A program made the position numbers and the translations under genes. From contig NZ_MTAV01000001.1 in NCBI RefSeq assembly GCF_002154695.1, positions 1 through 64,000 of the forward strand: a stretch of 64,000 bases of DNA, given 5' to 3'. Shown here in pieces: positions 7,434 through 16,488 of this stretch. The notes beneath the pieces were generated by a model, which saw only the letters and a program-made list of their open reading frames with translations, made no database searches and was not told where the DNA came from. Each line of letters begins with the position of its first letter. The stretch's first letter is position 1. This DNA is from Nostoc sp. T09. Lineage in GTDB: Bacteria > Cyanobacteriota > Cyanobacteriia > Cyanobacteriales > Nostocaceae.

Positions 7434-9668
7434 ATGCTTATTCAGCCGAAGTTCAAAGAGCACTTTCATGTTGAGATATCTCCTCCTAGAACTGTATTTC
7501 TCTTGAGTGAAAGAGGGCATTTTGTCTTGAATGGGCGTCTATACTGCCTACTAGCACCTCTACTCAATGGACTTTACACTGTAGAGGAAATTGCTCAACA
7601 ACTGCAAGGACAAGCTTCGGCTGATGAAACTATCTATGCATTAGAGCAGCTGGAACGTAAGGGATACATCACCAATGCTGATAACACATCACTTGCGGAA
7701 TCGGCTTTTTGGGGACTGCTCAATAGGGATGCTAACCTTGTAAATCAACGTCTCCAAGAAGCTAAAGTTGCTGTCAGTACTTTTGGTAGCGTCAAATCTG
7801 AGCCATTAACTGCTATCTTAGAATCTCTCAACATTGATATTGGTGATTCTGGCAAGTTTGCTGTTGTGCTTACAGATGATTATCTCCAACCTGGTTTGGT
7901 AACATTTAACAGAGAAGCTTTACAAGAGAAGCGTTCTTGGTTGCTAGTTAAACCAGTGGGAGGCGTAATTTGGATTGGCCCCATCTTTCGACCTGGTTAT
8001 ACAGGCTGTTGGGAATGCCTAGCACAACGTCTGCGGATGAATCGTGAGGTTGAGTCTTTTCTGCAAGAGCAGAAACAAACCTTAAATCCGTTTCCAGTTT
8101 CTCGTGCTGCTTTAGCTTCAACTGTACAAACTGGGTTAAATTTGGCAGCGACTGAAATTGCTAAATGGTTAAGTAACCCACAACAGCATCCTCTAGAAGG
8201 AACTTTACTAACTTTTGATCTTGTCAATCTCAATCTGCAACGTCATACCTTAGTTCATCGTCCTCAATGCCATTGTTGTGGCGAACCTACCTATATAAGT
8301 CAAAGGCAACCTCAACCACTGGTGCTAAATAGCCAACCAAAGCAATTGAGTGATGATGGAGGGTATCGCAGTTGCTCACCTGAACAAGCTTTTCAAAATT
8401 ACGAACATCACATTAGCCCGATTACTGGAGTGATCAGAAGTTTATTTCAACCGTTCCAGCAGAACGAGCTGATTCACGCCTATGTTGTTGAGCACAGTTT
8501 TCCTAAAGAAGGTAGACAGTTAGAGGATTTACGCAATAAAAGCAAAAGCTTTGGTAAAGGGAAAACAGCAGCCCAGGCCAAGATGAGTGCCTTGGGAGAA
8601 GCAATTGAGCGCTACTGTGGAAGCTTTACGGGAGAAGAACCAAGGGTGAAAGGTAGTTATGCCAATCTCAGAGAAGGGGCAATTCATCCCTATGAGTTCA
8701 TGCACTATAGCGCAAATCAGTACCGCGATCGCCAGGCTTGGAATCAGCAACACCAGATGATTCAATGGATACCCGATCCCTTTGATGACAGCCAAGAAAT
8801 TGAATGGACTCTCATCTGGTCACTTACCCACCAACAATTCAAGTATCTGCCAACAGCATATTGTTATTATGGGTATGCTTTGCCTGAAGGTCGTTGCTTT
8901 TGTTATGCAGACACCAATGGATCTGCGGCTGGAACTACTAAAGAAGAAGCTATTCTTCAAGGATTTCTGGAGTTGGTAGAACGGGATGCAGTAGCAATAT
9001 GGTGGTACAACCGTTTACATAAACCTGCTGTCGATTTAAATAGCTTTGAAGAGCCTTATCTACATAACTTAAAAAAATACTATACATTTATCGAGCGTGA
9101 TTTTTGGATATTAGACTTAACTACTGATTTAAATATTCCTACCTTTGCAGCAATTTCCCGACGCTTAAATCACCAGCCAGAAGATATTCTATTTGGGTTT
9201 GGTGCTCACTTCAATGCTAAAGTCGCCATATTGCGTGCTGTTACTGAAATGAACCAGATGATATTTCTTTCTAATGGGGGAAATCCTTGTTCACCAGCCA
9301 AGTTCACCCGTCAGGATATGCAAAGCTGGTGCAAAAATGCAACATTAGCAAACCAAGCTTACCTGGTTCCCGATGCCAATATAGTTCCTAAAGTGTTCGC
9401 AAACTATCCTTCTTACCACAATCATGACTTGCAGAAAGATGTACTTGCTTGTGTTGATGTAGCTACTAAACATGGGCTAGAAATGTTTGTTCTCGATCAA
9501 ACACGTCCAGATATTGGTATGCATGTTGTTAAAGTTGTTGTTCCTGGCCTGCGTCACTTTTGGGCGCAGTTGGCACCAGGTCGGCTTTACGATGTACCTG
9601 TAAAAATGGAGTGGTTAAGAGAAGAATTAACAGAAGATCAGCTTAATCCAATTCCGATGTTTCTTTAG
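7434..9668 (+). CDS. TOMM leader-binding / YcaO cyclodehydratase fusion (PatD-like)
   Basis: 744 residues, a fusion of the leader-binding E1-like protein and the YcaO enzyme, as in cyanobactin heterocyclases. Residues 1-90 are a winged-helix peptide clamp. Residues 100-290 are a degenerate ThiF/E1-like domain whose structural zinc is held by Cys192/Cys195 (GCWEC) and Cys279/Cys282 (CHCC). Residues 330-744 are YcaO, with the ATP-binding glutamates in SALGEAIER (389, 392) and FLELVERD (513, 516). Enzymes of this class use ATP to turn Cys, Ser or Thr of a leader-bearing peptide into azolines. The C-terminus ends NPIPMFL, so the PxPxP motif usual for azoline-forming members is incomplete. The two GG-leader genes directly upstream are the obvious substrates, but neither has the Cys-rich core of a cyanobactin. 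Confidence 0.9.
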   Translation: MLIQPKFKEHFHVEISPPRTVFLLSERGHFVLNGRLYCLLAPLLNGLYTVEEIAQQLQGQASADETIYALEQLERKGYITNADNTSLAESAFWGLLNRDANLVNQRLQEAKVAVSTFGSVKSEPLTAILESLNIDIGDSGKFAVVLTDDYLQPGLVTFNREALQEKRSWLLVKPVGGVIWIGPIFRPGYTGCWECLAQRLRMNREVESFLQEQKQTLNPFPVSRAALASTVQTGLNLAATEIAKWLSNPQQHPLEGTLLTFDLVNLNLQRHTLVHRPQCHCCGEPTYISQRQPQPLVLNSQPKQLSDDGGYRSCSPEQAFQNYEHHISPITGVIRSLFQPFQQNELIHAYVVEHSFPKEGRQLEDLRNKSKSFGKGKTAAQAKMSALGEAIERYCGSFTGEEPRVKGSYANLREGAIHPYEFMHYSANQYRDRQAWNQQHQMIQWIPDPFDDSQEIEWTLIWSLTHQQFKYLPTAYCYYGYALPEGRCFCYADTNGSAAGTTKEEAILQGFLELVERDAVAIWWYNRLHKPAVDLNSFEEPYLHNLKKYYTFIERDFWILDLTTDLNIPTFAAISRRLNHQPEDILFGFGAHFNAKVAILRAVTEMNQMIFLSNGGNPCSPAKFTRQDMQSWCKNATLANQAYLVPDANIVPKVFANYPSYHNHDLQKDVLACVDVATKHGLEMFVLDQTRPDIGMHVVKVVVPGLRHFWAQLAPGRLYDVPVKMEWLREELTEDQLNPIPMFL

Positions 9669-9763
9669 AGCTTTAATTCAGAATAGCTTAAGAATAACTA
9701 ATATTTTTAGTGAATAGCGCTTAAAAATATTATGATTATCTGTTAATAACATATAGTTAACAT

Positions 9764-10705
9764 ATGAAACCTAGGAATACTAGTTGCAAAGCTGGTATAT
9801 TTGATTCCAAAATAAATCAAATAACAAATGAATATTCTGAAGATGCCTTTGTAAAAGTTATTGATTATTTTCCTGATTTAATTTTAATAACAACATTAGG
9901 AAAAGGATATTGCGTAGAAATTAATCAAACATTCTTAAAGGTAACTGGATATAGTAGAGAGAATGTTATTGGTTACCCGATTACATTATTAGATATGGGA
10001 TTTACCTTTGAAGGGTATTCACAAATCCAGAAAAGTTTAAAAACGCAAGAACATATTCACAATTTGGAAATTGAATTTTGTTTAAAAACTGGTGAGAAAC
10101 GCACTGGTTTATTATCAGTGAAGCTTTTAGAATGGCAAAAAAAAACTTATTTACTTAATATCATTCGTGATATCACAGATCGTAAACAAATTGAGGAGGA
10201 ATTACGTCATATTGCCATGCACGATCCACTAACAGGTTTACCAAATCGAGCTTATTTTATGCAGCAATTGGATTACGTGCGGGAATGTCAGCAGTATCAT
10301 ACCAGATATTTTTCTTCTATCTTGTTTCTCGATTTGGATGGATTTAAGGCAATTAATGACAATTTCGGACACGATACTGGAGATAAATTTCTGATTGAAA
10401 TTAGCCAGAGGCTAAAATCTCTCCTCCGATGGGGAGATTTTATTGCACGACTTGGTGGAGATGAATTTGTAATTTTATTAGAAGATATAAAAGATTTTCG
10501 TTGTGCAGCTCGTATAGCTAATCAAGTTATTGCTGCACTCAAACAACCTTTTATCTTGAATGGTCAACAGATCTCTTGTTCAGTGAGCATTGGCATATCA
10601 ACAATCTCAGCAGATACTAAATCACCTGAAGAAGTGTTACGCAAAGCAGATACTGCAATGTATCAGGCAAAAGCATTTGGTAAGAGCCGTTATCATATCA
10701 GTTAA
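9764..10705 (+). CDS. PAS-GGDEF diguanylate cyclase
   Basis: 313 residues, predicted to make cyclic-di-GMP. Residues 25-145 are a PAS domain (FVKVIDYFPDLILIT, ending IIRDITDRKQIEEEL). Residues 150-313 are a GGDEF domain with DPLTGLPNR, the catalytic GGDEF at 231-235, and an RWGD product-inhibition site at 222-225. No EAL domain and no transmembrane segment are seen, so it should be a soluble cyclase sensing an internal signal. It lies 95 bp after the YcaO gene on the same strand. Cyclic-di-GMP often controls adhesins and surface secretion, so a link to the adhesin/RiPP block is plausible but only positional. Its end faces the end of psaB. Confidence 0.92.
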   Translation: MKPRNTSCKAGIFDSKINQITNEYSEDAFVKVIDYFPDLILITTLGKGYCVEINQTFLKVTGYSRENVIGYPITLLDMGFTFEGYSQIQKSLKTQEHIHNLEIEFCLKTGEKRTGLLSVKLLEWQKKTYLLNIIRDITDRKQIEEELRHIAMHDPLTGLPNRAYFMQQLDYVRECQQYHTRYFSSILFLDLDGFKAINDNFGHDTGDKFLIEISQRLKSLLRWGDFIARLGGDEFVILLEDIKDFRCAARIANQVIAALKQPFILNGQQISCSVSIGISTISADTKSPEEVLRKADTAMYQAKAFGKSRYHIS

Positions 10706-10789
10706 TAAGCGGTCATTTGTCATTGGTCTGAAATGCGATCGCTCAAAATTATTCGTTGCTGAAAACAACAAATCATCAATATCTTTCAA

Positions 10790-10826
10790 TAAAAAAATCC
10801 CCTCTATGCCGTCAGCTTAGAGGGGG
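10790..10826 (-). terminator. Intrinsic terminator of psaB
   Basis: On the minus strand CCCCCTCTAAG pairs with CATAGAGGGG and is followed directly by a run of seven T. It lies 35 bp past the psaB stop codon. Confidence 0.85.
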
Positions 10827-10860
10827 AGAAGTGCAAAAGGTCAGAGGATATCAAAAATTT

Positions 10861-13089
10861 TTAGCCAAATTTACCAGCGGTTGAAGAGATCAAGAATGCT
10901 GCAAAGGTAAGGATGTAGCCAACCGTGAAGTGAGTTAGACCAACTAACCAACCTTGGACAATAGAAAGGGCAACAGGCTTATCCTTCCAGCGAACTAGGT
11001 TAGCCAGTGGAGTGCGTTCATGTGCCCAGACTAGAGTTTCAATCAACTCTTGCCAGTAACCCCTCCAAGCGATGAGGAACATGAAACCGGTAGCCCAAAC
11101 CAGGTGTCCGAAGAGGAACATCCAATCCCAGACAGACTGATTATTAACGCCGTAGGGGTTGTACCCGTTAATTACTTGAGCAGAGTTAGCCCAAAGGTAG
11201 TCTCGGAACCAGCCCATGAGGTAAGTAGAATTCTCATTGAACTGAGCTACATTACCTTGCCAAATACCTAGATGCTTCCAGTGCCAGTAGAAAGTCACCC
11301 AACCAAGGAGGTTCAACATCCAGAACGTAGCAAGGTAGAAAGACTGCTCCCAAGAGGAAGTTTGACAAGTACCGCCCCGACCAGGACCATCACAGGGGAA
11401 GGTAAAACCGAAGTCCTTTTTATCGGGCATCAGCTTGCTAGCACGGGCATCCAACGCACCCTTGACACAAATCAGGGTGGTGGTGTGCAAACCGAGAGCG
11501 ATCGCATGGTGAACCAAGAAATCGCCTGGTCCGATGGTTAAGAATAGGGAGTTTGTGCCGGAGTTAATTCCATCTAGCCAACCTGATAACCAAACATTAC
11601 CGTAGTTTGGCCAAGCCGTGTAAGCAATACTATCTGGGTTAGATAGCAGGGCGTTCATTCCATACAGCGCTTTACCGTGGGCAGATTGAATGAACTGAGC
11701 GAACACTGGCTCAATCAGAATTTGTTTTTCAGGAGTACCAAAGGCAACTACGACATCGTTGTGGACGTACAAACCAAGAGTATGGAAGCCCAAGAATAGC
11801 GATACCCAACTCAGGTGAGAGATAATCGCTTCTTTATGCTTGAGGACGCGATCGAGAACATTGCCCTTGTTTTGTTCTGGGTCGTAATCACGTATCCAGA
11901 AAATGCCAGCATGGGCAAAAGCACCGATCATCAAGAACCCAGCAATGTATTGGTGATGAGTGTACAGCGCTGCCTGTGTTGTATAATCCTTCCCTATAAA
12001 AGCGTAAGGAGGCATCGAGTACATATGCTGCGCCACCAAAGATGCCGCCGTACCTAGAGCTGCCAAGTGTATAGACAGCTGAAAGTGCAACGAGTTGTTG
12101 TAGGTGTCGTATAACCCGTGGTGTGGCAGGTTAAACTGACCTTCAGTTCGGGCACCAAAGAAGTTTCTGGCGTTGAGCATCTCTTTGATGCTGTGACCGA
12201 TCCCAAAGTTAGTCCGGTACATATGACCGGCAATAATGAAAATCACAGCGATCGCCAAGTGGTGATGAGCCATATCAGTCAGCCACAGCGATTCTGTCTG
12301 CGGATGGAAGCCACCCAAAAAAGTCAGAATTGCGGTGCCTGCACCTTGGGATGTACCAAATATATGCCCAGGTGTATCCGGATTTTGAGCGTAGACACCC
12401 CAATCACCTCTCCAGAAGGGTCCTAAACCTGCTGGATGGGGTAAGGTGGTGAGGAAATTCTTCCAGCCAACATGAACACCGCGAGATTCAGGAATCGCAA
12501 CGTGAATTAAGTGACCTGCCCAAGCCAAAGAACTGACACCAAACAAACCAGCCAAGTGGTGATTCAGGCGAGGTTCAGCACTTTTGAACCAAGAAAGGCT
12601 GGGACGATACTTGGGTTGTAAATGTAACCAACCAGCAAACAAAAACAACGCTGCCAACAGTAGGAGGAACACTGAACCCATATACAGGTCATTGTTTGTC
12701 CTCATCCCGATGGTATACCACCAATGGTAGACCCCAGAATAGGCAATGTTAACTGGATTGTTAGCGCCGCCTTGGGTAAACGCATCAATCGCAGGTTTAC
12801 CAAAGTGGGGGTCCCAAATCGCATGGGCGATCGGGCGAATATGCAGGGGATCTTTAATCCACTGTTCAAAGTTACCTTGCCAGGCTACGTGGAACAGAAG
12901 GCTAGAAGCCCAGAGAAAGATGATTGCCACATGGCCGAAGTGAGTAGCGAAAATCTTTTGGTAAAGATTTTCCTCTGTCATGCCATCATGGCTTTCAAAG
13001 TCATTGCCCTGAGCCATCGCGTACCAGATCCGACGTGTAGTCGGATCTTGGGCGAGATCCTGGCTAAATTTAGGATATTTTCTTGCCAT
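10861..13089 (-). CDS. psaB: Photosystem I P700 apoprotein A2, solo paralogue (PsaB2 type)
   Basis: 742 residues, the full length of PsaB, one half of the photosystem I reaction-centre heterodimer in the thylakoid membrane. The FX cluster loop [12 protein letters not shown] supplies Cys566 and Cys575, and the P700 axial His lies in [12 protein letters not shown] (His662). Eleven membrane spans are evident from the family fold. psaA, which normally lies directly upstream in an operon, is absent, and the gene has its own ribosome-binding site (GGAGG) and terminator. The sequence departs from ordinary PsaB in several places, for example [10 protein letters not shown] near the N-terminus and [15 protein letters not shown] near 306-320. 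Heterocystous cyanobacteria are known to carry such a separate psaB2, thought to serve special conditions, and this fits that paralogue. An ordinary psaAB operon should exist elsewhere. Confidence 0.93.
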   Translation of the reverse strand: MARKYPKFSQDLAQDPTTRRIWYAMAQGNDFESHDGMTEENLYQKIFATHFGHVAIIFLWASSLLFHVAWQGNFEQWIKDPLHIRPIAHAIWDPHFGKPAIDAFTQGGANNPVNIAYSGVYHWWYTIGMRTNNDLYMGSVFLLLLAALFLFAGWLHLQPKYRPSLSWFKSAEPRLNHHLAGLFGVSSLAWAGHLIHVAIPESRGVHVGWKNFLTTLPHPAGLGPFWRGDWGVYAQNPDTPGHIFGTSQGAGTAILTFLGGFHPQTESLWLTDMAHHHLAIAVIFIIAGHMYRTNFGIGHSIKEMLNARNFFGARTEGQFNLPHHGLYDTYNNSLHFQLSIHLAALGTAASLVAQHMYSMPPYAFIGKDYTTQAALYTHHQYIAGFLMIGAFAHAGIFWIRDYDPEQNKGNVLDRVLKHKEAIISHLSWVSLFLGFHTLGLYVHNDVVVAFGTPEKQILIEPVFAQFIQSAHGKALYGMNALLSNPDSIAYTAWPNYGNVWLSGWLDGINSGTNSLFLTIGPGDFLVHHAIALGLHTTTLICVKGALDARASKLMPDKKDFGFTFPCDGPGRGGTCQTSSWEQSFYLATFWMLNLLGWVTFYWHWKHLGIWQGNVAQFNENSTYLMGWFRDYLWANSAQVINGYNPYGVNNQSVWDWMFLFGHLVWATGFMFLIAWRGYWQELIETLVWAHERTPLANLVRWKDKPVALSIVQGWLVGLTHFTVGYILTFAAFLISSTAGKFG

Positions 13090-13557
13090 GTATTTTAATC
13101 AAATCCTCCCTAAACGCTATTTCAAGTTGCTACTTCTCCCGAGTCAGCAACACGAAAGCAATTGAATAAATACCCTTTCTGGCTTAAATCGGAGGTTAAT
13201 CGAATAGCAAAAGCTGGTGAGCATCAGGATAAAACAGGCATAATTCCTAGGCGTATATACCTAGGCAATATGATGGTGCAACTCATGCATATAGGAGTAA
13301 TCAAAAAATTATTAGCTACTATTTCCATCACACTTAAGATGTAGATTGATATTAAATAAGCTTGTAGTCCTGAATACAGCTAATCTGTTGCACTTCTTAA
13401 TAGTTTATTTGCTCAAAAGAGAGTGCATAAGCATAAATTTGGCAAGGCTGTTGTTACAAATATTTAAGTGCAAGTGTAACTGTGCTATGTCATAGAAAGC
13501 TATTAACAATTAACAACCAAAGTCAGGGTGGTAACTCTCTGGCTTTGGTTGCTAAAA
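13090..13557. promoter_or_regulatory. psaB upstream region with a GTA-N8-TAC NtcA-like palindrome
   Basis: About 470 bp with no credible gene. It must hold the psaB promoter. At 13364-13377 there is GTAGTCCTGAATAC, a match to the core NtcA consensus GTA-N8-TAC, about 275 bp upstream of the psaB start. A TAATAT box lies about 9 bp after it on the minus strand, closer than the usual 20-24 bp. About sixteen such cores are expected by chance in 64 kb, so this is weak support for nitrogen control. Confidence 0.3.
13514..13551 (-). terminator. Hairpin terminator after the small membrane-protein gene
   Basis: CAACCAAAG(C/T)CAG arms pair across a 12-base loop (13514-13526 with 13539-13551), just past the stop at 13558. 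The following bases are only moderately T-rich. Confidence 0.6.
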
Positions 13558-13812
13558 CTACGGGTTGATAATGCCGTAGTAAATGGCGGCAACAAATAAG
13601 AAAATTGCCAATATCAATAGGGGCAAGCCATAGCGAACTCGACGGTCTGGTAAATCTTTATTAGTAATGACATTCTCTGCTTGAACCTGAGTCACAGGCT
13701 CAGATTTCCCTGGTTTTTGGGGATTCATATAGTCAGGTGTATTCTCGATAGCTGAATAATTATTCTCTGGCGTTCTTGGAGTTTCTTGGGATTTCATAAA
13801 CTTTATTGCCAT
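13558..13812 (-). CDS. Small single-pass membrane protein, unknown function
   Basis: 84 residues. The first 55 are hydrophilic and Pro/Asn/Gln-rich. A single transmembrane helix follows (YGLPLLILAIFLFVAAIYYG) and the protein ends almost at once with IINP. The layout, a long cytoplasmic arm and a C-terminal anchor, recalls several small photosystem-associated proteins of cyanobacteria, but I do not recognise a named family, and the helix lacks the chlorophyll-binding motif of high-light-inducible proteins. A second in-frame ATG five codons on is an alternative start. It is followed by a hairpin terminator and then by the psaB promoter region. Confidence 0.7.
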   Translation of the reverse strand: MAIKFMKSQETPRTPENNYSAIENTPDYMNPQKPGKSEPVTQVQAENVITNKDLPDRRVRYGLPLLILAIFLFVAAIYYGIINP

Positions 13813-14332
13813 GACTTTGTGACTAAATCTGCTGTCATGGTTCCAAACATGTACCTAGATAGACATCATTCTTAAGAACTAGCTTTTTTTGATATTTAGT
13901 TATGCAAAAGGGCTGACATCATGTGAAGTTTAACTGTAATTTTAAATGCATTATTTTAGCTAAATTAGCTCTAAATAAACGATATCAAGCCGCATTATTT
14001 ATTAGAGGATGTTTGGCAAGTTTAATTTCATATTTATTTTGGCGATTAGTAACATACTGTTGATTAGTTGATGATGTGCCTTACCCCTTCAGCTATAGAC
14101 ATTACCTATTCGCTAAGCTGTCAGCCCGCCCTGAAATAAAGTTCTTTATGAGAACGCTGCGCGAACTAGCTAATAGATTCATTCCTAGGCGTTGTTGAGA
14201 CTGGTGTAAAATCTCAGTTTCAACGGACTGAATACAGAAGTTGCAAGGCGTTGGAAAAATCTGAGTCAGATGGTTACTAGGTAACATTAAATACAAGAAC
14301 CTCACAAACCTGCATAACTTGGTAAATTACTC
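13813..14332. other. Gene-free spacer
   Basis: About 520 bp between two divergent genes. Mostly AT-rich, with a more GC-rich patch around 14100-14200 (CGCTAAGCTGTCAGCCCGCC, then GAACGCTGCGCGAACTAGC) that looks like a dispersed-repeat remnant. No coding signal stands out. It should contain the promoters of both flanking genes. Confidence 0.4.
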
Positions 14333-16111
14333 ATGCCCAAAGAACTAAGCCACCGCAAAAGTAAAATAATAGTAGTCTTAGCCCTGATATTTCTGCTAAC
14401 TATATGCTTTACGCTGGTAAGCGTGCGTTCATCTGGGCAAACAATTATGACATCAGCACCCCAATTGCTGACCGATCCATTTTTGCAACTGCCAACTGAA
14501 ACCTCAGTGCGAGTAGTTTGGTTTACAGAATTTGACGGTATTAAACATGTAGTCGATTATGGGGAAAATCTAAGTCAGACTTCTTCGGCAAGCACAACTA
14601 AACTCAGCCGCACAAGGGAAGATCAACGATGCCTACGGCGGGCTACGCCTACGCGCTTCGGAAAACAAACCGAAAATGGACAAGTTGGTCAAAAACCTGT
14701 TTGGCGTAACATTTGGCGACACGAAGCTGAGGTAACTGGGTTAACACCTGGTGTGCGGGTGAATTATCGGATAACGAGTGTGCGGGAAGATGGTGAAACT
14801 GTGAGCAGCGATGTTTTTACCCTCGCGTCTAATCCCAAACCAGGTATACCATTGAAAATTTTACTGACCTCTGATCATCAACTTAAGCCGATGACAGCAG
14901 CAAATCTGCAAAAAGTCGTAGAGACAGTGGGACGAGTAGATGCAGTTTGGTTTGCTGGTGATTTGGTTAACGTTAGCGATCGCGCCTCAGAATGGTTTGA
15001 CGATCATCGTGGTGGTGCGTTTTTTCCGGCTTTGCAAGGTCGCGCTAACTATAAAATGAACCACAACGGCGTGCAGACATCCTATACTGGCGGCCAAATA
15101 ATTCAACATGCACCATTATTTAGTTGCATTGGCAATCATGAGGTAATGGGGAGATTTGCCAGGACTGAAAGCTTAGACGATGAATTTAATGATACGATGC
15201 CCCGTGCGATCGCCCAGAAGTTTTATAGTGGCAAATCCCTAAAAGATAATTCTTTTAATACTGATACCTATGAAGAGATTTTCAGCTTACCAAAAAGTAA
15301 AGAAGGTGGAAAAAGATATTATGCAGTCACCTTTGGTGATGTGCGTCTGGTGGTACTGTACATTACTAATATGTGGCGTACTCCCACATTAAATGCAGCG
15401 TATAAAGGCAGATATCAAGAAGTAGTAGAAGATTTAAATAATCCTGAAAATTGGGGTTATGGACAGTTAATTTATGAACCAATTGCTAAAGATAGCCAAC
15501 AGTACAATTGGCTAGAACAAGAACTTAATAGTGATGAGTTTAAACAATCAAAGTACAAAGTTGTAATGTTTCATCATCCACCTCATACTTTGGGTGATAA
15601 TATCGTCCCTGCGTACACAGATCCAGTTCAGATAATTGAACGAGATGATGTTGGTAACATTAAAGCAGTGCGTTATGAGTATCCTAAAAACGCGGATTAC
15701 ATAATCCGTGATGTTATCCCTTTACTAGAGGCGGCTAATGTGCAATTCGTCTTATATGGGCATTCTCATTTGTGGAATCGTTTTGTTAGTCCTAGCGGAA
15801 TGCACTTTCTTGAAACATCTAACGTTGGTAACTCTTATGGTGCGGCTTGGGGTGATAGAAAGCGAGAAGTGCCAATTGGATATCAAGAAGAATATGTTGT
15901 ACTGGGCGATCCAAATGGTTTAGAACCTGTAGTGCCGACAATTGCCCCATTATTAGGAGAAGATAGTAAACCAATGCCATATATTGCAAGTAATGACATT
16001 ACAGTTTTTAGCATTTTTCACACTGAGACAGGTACAGTTAGCAGCTATTATTTTGATACTCGCAAGGTGGATTCTCAGGTAGTTAAGTTTGATGAATTTG
16101 AGTTGAAATAA
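14333..16111 (+). CDS. Secreted or membrane-anchored metallophosphoesterase, purple-acid-phosphatase-like
   Basis: 592 residues. A signal anchor occupies 12-32 (IIVVLALIFLLTICFTLV). Residues 45-160 are a fibronectin-like N-terminal domain (TDPFLQLPTETSVRVVWFTE), as in purple acid phosphatases. Residues 172-500 are a calcineurin-like phosphoesterase with TSDHQ, FAGDLV, GNHE, FHHPPH and YGHSH supplying the two-metal ligands. It should hydrolyse phosphate esters outside the plasma membrane. Between residues 97 and 111 the reading frame crosses a GC-rich dispersed repeat (residues QRCLRRATPTRFGK) that is foreign to the fold and was tolerated because its length keeps the frame. Neighbours do not suggest a pathway. 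Confidence 0.82.
   Translation: MPKELSHRKSKIIVVLALIFLLTICFTLVSVRSSGQTIMTSAPQLLTDPFLQLPTETSVRVVWFTEFDGIKHVVDYGENLSQTSSASTTKLSRTREDQRCLRRATPTRFGKQTENGQVGQKPVWRNIWRHEAEVTGLTPGVRVNYRITSVREDGETVSSDVFTLASNPKPGIPLKILLTSDHQLKPMTAANLQKVVETVGRVDAVWFAGDLVNVSDRASEWFDDHRGGAFFPALQGRANYKMNHNGVQTSYTGGQIIQHAPLFSCIGNHEVMGRFARTESLDDEFNDTMPRAIAQKFYSGKSLKDNSFNTDTYEEIFSLPKSKEGGKRYYAVTFGDVRLVVLYITNMWRTPTLNAAYKGRYQEVVEDLNNPENWGYGQLIYEPIAKDSQQYNWLEQELNSDEFKQSKYKVVMFHHPPHTLGDNIVPAYTDPVQIIERDDVGNIKAVRYEYPKNADYIIRDVIPLLEAANVQFVLYGHSHLWNRFVSPSGMHFLETSNVGNSYGAAWGDRKREVPIGYQEEYVVLGDPNGLEPVVPTIAPLLGEDSKPMPYIASNDITVFSIFHTETGTVSSYYFDTRKVDSQVVKFDEFELK
14628..14656 (+). repeat. Small dispersed repeat inserted in frame in the phosphoesterase gene
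   Basis: The GC-rich unit begins GATGCCTACGGCGGGC and continues with TACGCCTACGC, containing a direct repeat of GCCTACG. Such short mobile units are known from Nostoc-type genomes. Base composition differs sharply from the AT-rich sequence around it. Confidence 0.65.
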
Positions 16112-16124
16112 TCTAGTCAGCACT

Positions 16125-16343
16125 GAGAGCATCTCACTTTGGTAAAAATATTATTAGCCCTGGCGAATGGAATTCGCGCGCCACTTGCTTCAAGCCGGGA
16201 AACCCGTCCAATGCAGTGGCTTGGCTATACATACAAAACCCGCCTACGCGGGTTTCAAATTCCTTAAGTCCGCGCAGGCGGACTTCGTTTGTGTAGGCGC
16301 GATTTCTAATCGCCGGGTATATTTGCAAAGGTGAGATGCTCCC
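16125..16343. mobile_element. 219-bp MITE-like element with 9-bp target duplication
   Basis: The ends are inverted repeats: GAGAGCATCTCAC at 16125-16137 and GTGAGATGCTCCC at 16331-16343, matching at 12 of 13 positions. The element is flanked by the direct repeat GTCAGCACT at 16116-16124 and 16344-16352, the footprint of a transposition event. The interior has no gene. It holds two GC-rich hairpins (AACCCGCCTACGCGGGTTT near 16229-16248 and AAGTCCGCGCAGGCGGACTT near 16265-16284) and a 42-bp repeat shared with 35278-35319. It needs a transposase from elsewhere. A 9-bp duplication is compatible with several IS families, which I cannot decide between. Confidence 0.8.
16180..16221. repeat. 42-bp dispersed repeat, copy 1
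   Basis: Begins GCCACTTGCTTCAAGCCGGG and ends GCAGTGGCT, matching 35278-35319 at 40 of 42 positions. GCCACT and AGTGGC at its ends make it a stem-loop. This copy lies inside the MITE-like element. Confidence 0.8.
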
Positions 16344-16488
16344 GTCAGCACTTCAGCGCTGGAAGGTGAATATTTAATTCTGTTTTGTCACTCTGGCAGT
16401 AGTATAGCTTTGTAATTCGTAATTACAAATTCCAACAAAATTTAGATTTCTAGATTTGAATCTGATGCTAAATTTTAAAGAATTGGTA

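Noticed and set aside
10861..13089. psaB as part of a far-red-light photosystem cluster
   Set aside because: No apcE2, psbA, phytochrome (rfpA) or other far-red genes are near, and the gene stands alone, which fits the known separate psaB2 of heterocystous strains better.
11050..13098. Several open frames on the plus strand opposite psaB
   Set aside because: They are shadows of the strongly conserved psaB reading frame, have no ribosome-binding sites and match no family.
13162..13344. 60-residue frame upstream of psaB
   Set aside because: No ribosome-binding site, low-complexity composition, and it lies in the psaB promoter region.
14102..14305. 67-residue minus-strand frame
   Set aside because: It crosses repeat-like GC-rich sequence and gives no protein-like pattern.
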